A DNA stretch of 64,000 nt from Mortierella sp. BCC40632 (Eukaryota; Mortierellomycota; Mortierellomycetes; Mortierellales; Mortierellaceae). Positions 55,429-64,000 of this stretch are shown one piece after another (position 1 is the stretch's first letter; each line of letters starts with the position of its first letter). The DNA lies in NCBI GenBank assembly GCA_011634665.1, contig WAEK01000005.1:2303001-2367000 (forward strand), written 5' to 3'. The notes under the pieces were generated by a model that saw only the letters and a list, made by a program, of their open reading frames with translations, was not told where the DNA came from and did no database searches. Made by a program: the position numbers and the translations under genes.

Positions 55429-58400
55429 CCCGTCCCAATAAAGAATTCTGGACCTTTATTTGGGACTCCAGTCGTAAATGAAATCAGCTATAATCCAGAA
55501 GAGGTGTGCTCTACCCCTTTTTTAAATCAAAGAGCGTCCGAAGTCACCGCCGATCATTCCGAGTCGTACTCTGACAACTCAAGTGAGTTGAACTTCATTC
55601 CCAGTTCCAGTTCATCCTCGTCCCCCGTTTTACGCCCAAGTGGGTCAGTCAAATCTCCTAATTTCAAGGTCAAAGTTGACCCTGAGTTCCCAGCAAGTGC
55701 TGTCCAAGCGTCCATGTCCTGTATATCAAACTCTGAGTCGAGTGACTCGATCTCTATTCCTAGTTCCAGGTATGAATGTCCCTTTCCAACCGAGCAATGT
55801 GACAACCCTAGTCTACCTGAGGAAATCGAAAATGAGTCCCTCATGTACATCGCTGGTCACTACAAGAACCACTTGATTGACATCATGGTTGATAGTGGAG
55901 CCACAGCCAGCTACATCAACTATGAAGTCGTAAAAAGACTCCATATCGCCACCTCTAAGAAGCAAAATCCAACGACCGTAGCCTTCGGAAACGGACAGCC
56001 AACACTTTGTACACAATACTGTCACATCCGTCTTCGCCTGGCCGACAATTTCTGTCCGGTAATCCAATTTAATGTGGTCGACATGAAATTTCAAGCAATC
56101 CTAGGGAAGCGATGGCTGGCTCAGACTCAACCCCAGCCCATCCTTGATCTCGCCAACAATGTCATTCGTGTCGATCCTGATATTACTATCCAAGGGTACT
56201 GTAAACCTTCGCACAAGCCAGTGCTATCAGCCATGCAGTTTAAACGCTGCCTCGGAAAAAACCAAGCCTATCTATGTATTGTCAAACCCAACGATGAAGC
56301 CCAAACGAACGAAGGGAGTCGACCACCAGAGATAGAGGAGCTCTTGGAGAAGTACAGCGATGTATTTCCAGAAGAACTACCAAAGACCCTGCCACCTGAA
56401 CGCTCAGTTGACCACCACATCGATTTAATTCCCGGATCAACACCGCCTACAAGACCAACTTACCAACTTTCCCTGGCAGAAATGGACGAGCTCAAGAAGC
56501 AACTGGACGACCTGCTACTCCATGGATTTATTAGACCCAGTCAGTCTCCCTATGGCGCCCCAGTGCTATTTGTCCGGAAAAAGGAGGGAGACTTACGAAT
56601 GTGCGTCGACTATCGAGCCTTAAACAAACAAACGATCAAGAACACGTACCCTCTCCCGAGAATTGACGAATTGCTTGATCGACTAAATGGAGCGGAAGTA
56701 TTCAGCAAGATCGACCTACGTGCTGGTTACCATCAAATACGAATACACGAAGAGGATGTACACAAAACAGCTTTCCGCACACGTTATGGGTTATACGAGT
56801 TCCTTGTATTACCTTTTGGGTTGACTAATGCCCCTGCCACTTTCATGACCCTGATGAACGAAGTATTCAGAGTCGAACTGGATGGTTGCGTGATCATCTA
56901 TCTTGATGACCTCCTGATCTTTAGCAAGAATATGGGACAGCATGTAATCGACCTGGAGACAATCCTGCGCAAGCTTCGAGAACACAAGCTCTACGCCAAA
57001 CTATCTAAATGCGAATTTGCTAAGAAGGAAGTCGAGTTCTTAGGGCATATCATATCAAGCAAAGGTGTTGCCGTCGATCCTGCCAAAGTCAAAGCAATTG
57101 CTGAATGGCCCCACCTGCGGTGTGTCCTGGATGTCCAAATGTTCCTTGGGCTTGTTAATTATTACCGTCGCTTCATCCGCAAATTAGCCAAAATCGCTGC
57201 CCCACTCACTGAACTTCTGAAGAAAGACGTGGTATTCAGGTGGTTAAAGAAAGAGAAGAAGGCCTTCAAAAGACTGAAGAAAGCGATCATCCAAGCCCCA
57301 GTTCTCGCAGTTTTCGATCCTGACCTTCCTGTAGAAGTAGAAGCCGACTCATCATACTTCGCAGTGGGAGCCGCGATGACACAGAATGGCCGACCTGTGG
57401 CGTTCGAGTCAAGGAAATTGTCTGCGGCAGAAATTAATTATCCAATCCATGAGAAGGAACAGCTCGCAGTCGTCCATGCGCTCCAAAAATGGCGAGTCTA
57501 CTTACACTCAACAGCCGAACCGTTCACCGTCATCACTGATCACGAGTCACTAAAATATCTGGATACAAAAACACTCTCAGTCCTAGACAGATCCGTTGGA
57601 TGGAAAAATTGGCAGAATACAAGTTCGTAGTAAAAAATACAGGAAAGGACCACTTAACATTGTGCCTGATGCTCTGTCCAGAAGACCTGACTATCAAGTC
57701 GCCGCAAGTGTCGAATCAGGTCCGGTCGTCGGAGAAACAATTCTCGCCGCTTGCCGAGGAGCCTACGAGGAGGATGAAGATTTTGGAGAATGGATGAGAC
57801 GGATTAGAGGACTGCAAAAAAAAAATAACCCATATGAGTTCACGATCCGGGATGAACTCCTCTACCTCAAGAAGGGTATGCGGCTCTGCGTACCAAATGT
57901 GCCAGAAGAGAAATCCATGATCATGAAGGAGCTCCATGACTCGGCATTGTCAGGCCACCTTGGCGTCGACAAGACGTATGTTCGATTGTCAGAAGCCTAT
58001 TATTGGCCAGGAATGTGGAAATCGGTACAGAACTATGTCAACTCTTGTCACGAATGTAGACTCAGTAAGCACCGGACAACAAAGGAGCTAGGATTATTGC
58101 AACCTTTACCGATTCCAGAAAAGCCTTGGACACACATAGCCATGGATCTTGTGACACACCTACCGAAGACAAAAGCGGGACACGACGCAATAGTTGTATT
58201 CGTAGACAGGTTTAGCAAAGCTGCCGTATTCGCTGCCACCAAGACAAGTTGCACCGCCAAGGACGTGGCTGATATCTTCTTTCAGCAAGTGTTCCGGCAC
58301 TATGGGGTCCCCAAGTCGATCGTATCAAACCGCGACACCAGGTTCACAAGCATGTTCTGGAAGAGCCTGTTTGAGCATTTAGGAACCAGCCTCGACATGT

Positions 58401-58667
58401 CGACAGCAAGACATCAACAGACGAATGGACAAGCAGAGCGAACGATTCAATCACTAGAGCAGTACCTGCGCTTGTACACGAATGAGGCTCACAACGATTG
58501 GGATGAATTCCTCATCCATGCCGAATCCGCACACAACTCAGCAAAGTCGTCCGCGACTGGACTCTGCCCCTTCGAAGTGATGTATGGACACGTACCGTTG
58601 ACACCGGCGACACTCCTGACGGAAAAAACTCCTGTGGTCAAACAACCTAATGTGAAGGAAGAGATGG
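55429..58667 (+). pseudogene. pol of element Z: protease, reverse transcriptase, RNase H, integrase
   Basis: Protease MVDSGATASYI at about 55888; reverse transcriptase with MCVDYRALNKQTIKN, KIDLRAGYHQI, LPFGLTNAPATF and YLDD; RNase H with EADSSYFAVGAAMTQ, HEKEQLAVVHAL and ITDHESLKYL. A break near 57590 and another at the A run 57632-57637 precede the integrase, which has HLGVDKTY...C..C, MDLVTHLP, SNRDTRF and QTNGQAERTIQ. In the second catalytic position Asn stands where Asp is expected (SDRD in relatives), so this integrase should be inactive. The frame ends where W is inserted; only a few W-derived codons follow. Confidence 0.85.
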
Positions 58668-59003
58668 TGTCACGTACCTAGGCGAATGAACCTGTCTATA
58701 GGATCCTCATTCCTAAAGGAATGAGGAATGAGGAAAAGAATAGATTGAGACGGAGCTCTGATGAGCTCCGTCCCAAAAATACTGAGTGCGCGCTCCGCGC
58801 CACTCAGCAGTCACCTCTTGTCTCTCCTCCGACGCGCCGCCTAGAATCCTACACACCGACAGGCCTGGGTCCCCAGTTCTCTGGGCTCCTGCCCCTAGAT
58901 AGAAACACATAAATAGCCCTTAGATAGACATAGCATCGAACTTCAGTCTGCAATACATATTATCCTTGCCCTATAGAAAAATCTGCCTTGTCTGTCCTTG
59001 ACA
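58668..59003 (+). repeat. 5' LTR of element W (336 bp)
   Basis: Starts TGTCACGTACC and ends TCCTTGACA. The first 123 bases are repeated identically at 63878-64000. It contains a GACGGAGCTC...GAGCTCCGTC inverted repeat. The inner end is followed by TTGCAGACTC; the primer site was not identified. Confidence 0.85.
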
Positions 59004-59078
59004 TTGCAGACTCATACACACTTCCTGCCCCCTGACCCTCTTCCATACAACACTGACCCCCCATCAACCATCCAAGTC

Positions 59079-60176
59079 ATGAGCCAAGACGACCAAGGTC
59101 TATTTACCATGCGTTCCCTCCTCGAGCAAGCCCAGCAAGGTAACCTCGACACAAGCCAGTTTGTTACGCATGTCCACGGCACGATCGAGGCACTCCAACA
59201 ACAGTTGCGTATGCTCCAACAAGAGCTTCATGCTACCCAAGCGGCCACACGCCCCGACCAAGCCGTCCTCCAGTCACTAGCCGAGCGCCTCCAAGAGGCT
59301 GCCCACTCGAACCAAGTCTCGACTGCGTCTATGCAAAGAATTGCTGAGTCCCTGATCAACCGTCCCCCTAGCTCCCGCACGCCTACCTCGCTCCCTCGAA
59401 GTTCAAGGGAAACTCTGATGAAATGAGCCTCGACGATTTTAAAGCTCGCCTAGCAACCGTGTTCGGACGTCACCCTGACCATTTCAGGAACGATAAGGAC
59501 CGAATTTACTTCGCCCTGAACTCCATGGAAGGAGCCCCGCCAAGATGTTCACTCCATACCTCAACGGGGAACTTGAAGACTCCGATGGGGGTCCTCGACG
59601 ATTACGAGTCATTCCTAGCTGCCCTGGAAAATATTTTTGGCAACCAACTGGAACAAGACGAGGCCTCCGAGAAAATCATGACCTTGAAACAGCACGGAAA
59701 AACGATGGCCCAGTATATCACAGAATTCAAGACTTTGCAGAGTAAACTTAACGGATGGGGCGAGCCAGCCCTCACCTCTGCATTCAAGATGGGTCTTTCC
59801 CGCGAAGTCAAGGCCGCTATGTGTCCTTATTGGGATACACTCCGAAGACTCAAGGATGTACAGACCAAGGCATCGACGGTTTATGCTAACCTGTCCCGCT
59901 TCCCCTAACAAAGCGCAAACCAACTTACCCATGAAAAGACCTGCCCTTACCTTGAAGCCATCTCAAGCTGCCTCCTTGCCAAACCCAATGGCAATGGACA
60001 TTGATTCAATGAAGACCCGAAAGCTCAGTGATGAGGATAAACGCTACCGAAGAGACAATGGTCTCTGCCTCTACTGTGGCAAGCCAGGACATATCGCTCA
60101 AGAATGCCCAGCCAAGAGGGTTCGTATTGCCTCTGTGTCTACCGACGTAGACGACCAGGGAAACGAGTCGGCCTAG
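59079..60176 (+). pseudogene. gag of element W with zinc knuckle
   Basis: Starts MSQDDQGLFTMRSLLEQAQ, with a coiled coil of Gln-rich heptads, then a capsid region (SLDDFKARLATVFGRHPDHF ... YESFLAALENIFGN ... MAQYITEFKTLQSKLNGWG) and one knuckle CLYCGKPGHIAQEC. Breaks occur at C runs (59393-59395, and near 59884) and within 59540-59595. The frame ends at a UAG (60174-60176) and continues in the same frame as pol. Confidence 0.8.
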
Positions 60177-60204
60177 ATCCAAAAGACAGACTGGATCCTA
60201 GGCC
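60170..60204 (+). promoter_or_regulatory. UAG stop embedded in a possible RNA stem at the W gag-pol junction
   Basis: The arms GGCCTAGATCC (60170-60180) and GGATCCTAGGCC (60193-60204) pair with one bulged C around a 12-base loop. The gag stop codon TAG lies inside the 5' arm. Pol follows in the same frame. Readthrough is an inference; a mutated sense codon is the simple alternative. Confidence 0.45.
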
Positions 60205-63200
60205 AAATGTTCGCCGCCCAACCTCCCAAACCCCGAGTCTGTCTCCTTGTCCCCATTGCCATCACCCTTTCCGACCGAGACGCCCCAATTTATGTCAAGG
60301 CGCTGATCGATTCCGGTGCTCAGGCTTCCTTTGTGGACGCTTCCTTTGTCCAATCTCGCTCCATCACCACCCAGCCCCTTGAACAGAAGATTCTCCTAAA
60401 CATGGCCGATGGGAACACCAGCACCCATGGCCCCGTCACCGAGTTTATTCAGCTACCGATGTCTATCGGAAGTCATCATGAAACCATCTCCCTTCATGTC
60501 ACGAAGCTCCAGAGACAACCTGTTGTCTTAGGCGTTGACTGGCTGAAAAAGCACAACCCCTCAATCAACTGGAAAGAGCACATAGTCTCCTTCCGTGATG
60601 ATCATTGTAATAAAAACTGTTTTGAACAGTGTCCAGTCTCCTTGCCTAGCTCCCTAGAAAATAATCTTGTATCTTGTCTTGAGGTTGATAACCCCAATCC
60701 CAGTATTGACCAGTATTATCTTTGCCAAATGTACTTGGACGATATCCTAGCCCCTGAGCAAAATGACCTTGCTTCCCAGTCTAGTATCTTGTCACTGTCC
60801 GAGATCAGTGCCCCAGAACACCCTGTTGATCCATTATCTTTCCTGCCAGATAATTACAAAGAATTTATCCCATTGTTTAAGGATCGTGAAGCGGGATCCT
60901 TGCCTCCGCATCGCCCCTGCGACCATTCTATCCCTCTTGAACCCAATGCCAAGATCCCCTTCGGTCCCTTATACACCTTGTCACAAAAAGAACTTGACGC
61001 GCTTAAAGAGTACCTTGACGACAATTTGAAAAAAGGATTTATTCGGCGTTCCGAATCACCAGCAGGTGCCCCTGTCCTGTTTACTCCTAAGAAGGATGGC
61101 AAGTCCTTGCGTTTATGTGTCGACTATCGAGCACTCAACAAAATAACGATCAAAAACCGCTGTCCCTTGCCATTGATTTCCGAGACCCTAGACCGACTTC
61201 GAACAGCTAAAGTCTTCACCAAGCTGGATCTCAAAGGAGCATATAATTTGATCCGAGTCGCAGCAGGCGAAGAATGGAAGACCGCCTTTCGTACTCGTTA
61301 TGGTCACTTCGAATACATGGTGATGCCGTTTGGATTGACAAACGCTCCAGCAACCTTTCAAGCCTTCCTGAATGATGTATTACGAGAATGCCTAGATGAG
61401 TTTGTAGTGATCTACATCGACGATATTTTGATCTACTCTTCGGATAGAGAATCTCATGAGCGCCATGTACGCCGAGTCCTTGAACTCCTCATGAAAGCCG
61501 ACCTCCAAGTAGCTCCTGAGAAATGCGAGTTCCATGTATCCACAGTCGAGTTCTTGGGTTATGTGATATCTCCTGAGGGAATATCCATGGACCCTGCTAA
61601 AGTTGAGGCCATCCTCTCTTGGCCAACCCCTATCTCGGCCCATGATATCCAAGTGTTCTTAGGCTTCACCAACTTCTATCGGAAGTTTATCGACAGCTTT
61701 TCTGATGTGGTATCTCCCATGACAAGACTCCTAAGGAAAAACGTATCCTTCATTTTGGGACAAGGCCGCCCAAGATGCCTTTGACGACCTTCGCCAGAGA
61801 TTTGCCTCCCAAGCCGATACTACGCCACTTCGATCCAGAGAAACCGTGTTATCTTGAACCAGACGCATCTAAGAAAGCTGTGGGCGTTGTGTGTAGCCAG
61901 CCAGACGAGAATGGCAACCTCCGCCCCATCGGATATTATTCGCGCTCCCTTTCCGGCCCTGAGAAGAACTACCATGTCCACGACACAGAGCTTTTGGCCG
62001 CTATCGAAGGACTGGAACAATTCCGCCATTACTTTTGCCTACTCAGACTTTCCTGCCACTATCCTCACTGATCATAAGAATCTGGAGTATTTTTTCGAAA
62101 AAAGATCTCTCAGTGATCGTCAAGTCCGATATGCCGAGCGTCTTTCCAAGTTCAATGTTCGAGTTGTATACCGTCCTGGAGTGCTGAATGGTGCTGCTGA
62201 CGCCTTGTCCCGCAGGTACCCCTCTGAGGAGGGGAGAGTCGAGTTCATGAAGCAATCTTGCCAAGAATGGAGTATGTCCTCGCGAATCCAGAGCACGCCA
62301 CAATCGCAGAAATAATTGATGAAGTGTTGCAAGAACCCGTTGAAGATGAAGATGAAATCCAGAATCCAATGAATCAAGAGCCTCCGGTGCTGGACCTGAC
62401 AGACCGTATCAAGGCTGCCTATCTTGAAGATGAAGAAACCCGAGATATCATCCAAGCTTTTGGAACAAGATCCAACTGTGGAAGAAGACTTTGTTGTGAT
62501 GGATGGATTGTTGTACTACAAAGGTCGTATCGCAATCCCTGACGACGACGACTCGATCAAGAAGGATATTTTATCCCATTGTCATGATGATCCCATGTCA
62601 GGTCACTTTGGAATCCACAAGACCCATGAGCTGGTTAGCCGTTCATATTCATGGCCCCTATGAGAATGTTTGTGAAGCGCTTCATCAGTTCGTGTGACAC
62701 CTGTCAAAGGAACAAATCATCCAAGCATAAACCGTATGGTCTCTATGCACCTGTCCCAGTACCTGAGCTCCCGTGGTCCTCGTTATCCATGGACTTCATC
62801 ACCCAGCTGCCAAGCTCTGAGGACTTTGACGCAATCCTGGTTATTGTAGACCGCTTTTACCAAGATGGCGCGCTTCATCCCCACGAAAGGTACCGTGGGT
62901 GCTGAGGGCCTCGCCACTCTCTTCTTACAACATATCGTGTCCAAGTATGGCCTGCCAGACGAAATCATGACCGACCGCGGATCAGTATTCACTGCTGAAT
63001 ATTCCCGACAATTCTTGGACGCCCTTCGTGTCCAGCAAAACATGACCACATCCTATCGACAACAGACGAATGGTCAAGCAGAAAGGACCAATTCCACCTT
63101 GGAGCAGTATCTACGGTGCTTCCTGAACTATCAGCAAGACAACTGGTCAGAACTATTATATTGGGCAGAGTTTTGTTATAACAACAACCTTACATTCATC

Positions 63201-63867
63201 AATCAACATGACCCCATTCTATGCATACCAAGGATATCATCCCCGCTTCAGCGTCAACATCCCGCGAGTCGCCGCAAGTAATCCTAGAGCAGAAGAACGA
63301 CTCCAGAATCTCAAGGAGCTTCAAGAGGACCTAAAGTTCCATATTGGGTACGCCCACGAGGCCCATGAACGTAGTGTCAATAGTCGCAATCAAGAACAGC
63401 CCCATTATGAACAAGGTGACAAGGTTTGGCTCTTACGTACCAATATTCGTACCAAGAGGCCCTCACCCAAGTTGGACAACGTCCGGCTAGGACCATTCAA
63501 GATCCTTGAAGCGGTAGGCTCGCGATCATTCAGATTAGAGCTGCCACGAGAGATGTCGCGTCTCCATCCTGTGTTCCATGTCTCTTTGTTAGAGCCCCAT
63601 GTGGAGAATGATCTACAAGACAGGAGAGCGCCCCCACCTCCGCCCGTGGAGATTGATGGCGAAACCGAATATGAGGTCGAGATCATCCTAGATTCAAGGC
63701 GTCGCTATGGCCGTTTGCAATATCTGGTCAAATGGTTAGGCCATGATGAACAAACGTGGGAACCGATTGACCATGTACAGCATTGTCCCGATTTAATTCA
63801 AGACTTCCATGCAAGGTACCCCGGAAAGCCTCGCGGACCCATTGTCGCGCCTGGAGGCCGCGCCTAA
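60177..63867 (+). pseudogene. pol of element W: protease, reverse transcriptase, RNase H, integrase, chromodomain
   Basis: Protease ALIDSGAQASFVD; reverse transcriptase with LCVDYRALNKITIKN, KLDLKGAYNLI, MPFGLTNAPATF and YIDD; RNase H (EPDASKKAVGVV, HDTELLAAIEGL, LTDHKNLEYF); integrase with CDTCQRNK, SMDFITQLP, MTDRGSVF and TNGQAERTNST, so D, D and E are kept; GPY/F region (RLGPFKILEAV); chromodomain EVEIILDSRRRYGRLQYLVK...TWEP, stop at 63865-63867. At least eight one-base breaks interrupt it, nearly all in runs of T or C. Domains lie in correct order, so the real gene may be intact. Confidence 0.85.
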
Positions 63868-63877
63868 GAGAGGGGAA
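63868..63877 (+). other. Polypurine tract of element W
   Basis: GAGAGGGGAA directly before the 3' LTR start, the usual plus-strand priming site of LTR retroelements. Confidence 0.8.
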
Positions 63878-64000
63878 TGTCACGTACCTAGGCGAATGAA
63901 CCTGTCTATAGGATCCTCATTCCTAAAGGAATGAGGAATGAGGAAAAGAATAGATTGAGACGGAGCTCTGATGAGCTCCGTCCCAAAAATACTGAGTGCG
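63878..64000 (+). repeat. 3' LTR of element W, cut by window end
   Basis: Identical over 123 bases to the start of the 5' LTR at 58668, which supports a recent insertion. Confidence 0.9.

Larger units (their letters stand above)
53676..58667 (+). mobile_element. Gypsy-type LTR retrotransposon Z, 5' part
   Basis: Plus orientation: 5' LTR, gag, pol up to the integrase, where element W interrupts it at 58667. The remaining integrase end and 3' LTR should lie beyond the window, after W. A solo LTR of this family is at 38993-39263. An internal solo Y LTR splits gag from pol. Confidence 0.88.
58668..64000 (+). mobile_element. Chromodomain gypsy retrotransposon W (cut by window end)
   Basis: Plus orientation: 5' LTR, gag, in-frame UAG, pol with chromodomain, polypurine tract, start of the 3' LTR. 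Inserted into the integrase of Z. The target duplication cannot be checked because the right border lies outside the window. Confidence 0.9.

Overview
The window is nuclear DNA of a filamentous fungus. Host genes are split by many short GT-AG introns, intergenic DNA is full of A/T homopolymers and CT/GA microsatellites, and the gene set is fungal or opisthokont. A full-length Rho-kinase (ROCK)-like gene with a PH domain split by C1, an NAD-dependent L-lactate dehydrogenase and Tc1, hAT and Ty3-type elements together suggest an early-diverging lineage (Mucoromycota, most likely Mortierella-like). The species is an inference from gene content, not a database result.

Positions 1-36350 are ordinary gene-dense host sequence. 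In order they carry: mitochondrial 3-hydroxyacyl-CoA dehydrogenase (+), a C2H2 zinc-finger regulator (+), a small PARP-type zinc-finger protein (+), an unrecognised Ser/Gln/His-rich protein (-), an F-box/LRR protein (+), a PLP-dependent decarboxylase (+), a short PI31-C-like protein (-), the ribosome-rescue GTPase HBS1 (+), a coiled-coil protein with a possible membrane tail (-), the ROCK-like kinase (+), L-lactate dehydrogenase (+), a Ygr210c/YchF-like GTPase (-) and the largest TFIIIC subunit (+). I rebuilt exon structures by hand from splice sites, phase and conserved motifs.

Positions 36350-64000 are a nest of transposable elements. A small transposase-like HTH gene (starting at 37294) was split by a gypsy element O (37715-51025, target duplication CCTAA, LTRs of only 72 bp) and by a Tc1 element (51048-53039). 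O is itself interrupted by a 7.7-kb gypsy element Y (42830-50536), two solo LTRs, an 805-bp long-inverted-repeat element and three hAT MITEs. The Tc1 transposase is split by a further hAT MITE. Downstream lie gypsy element Z (LTR at 53676), interrupted by a solo Y LTR and then by chromodomain gypsy element W, which runs off the window end. Nearly every insertion has an exact target duplication, and removing it restores the interrupted reading frame, so the order of events can be read directly.

Two points affect use of the repeat region. The three Y-family LTRs differ only in homopolymer length, and most frame breaks in Y, Z and W are one- or two-base changes in homopolymers, so many apparent pseudogenes may be assembly error. 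Z carries a -1 frameshift heptamer between gag and pol. W instead has an in-frame UAG inside a possible RNA stem.
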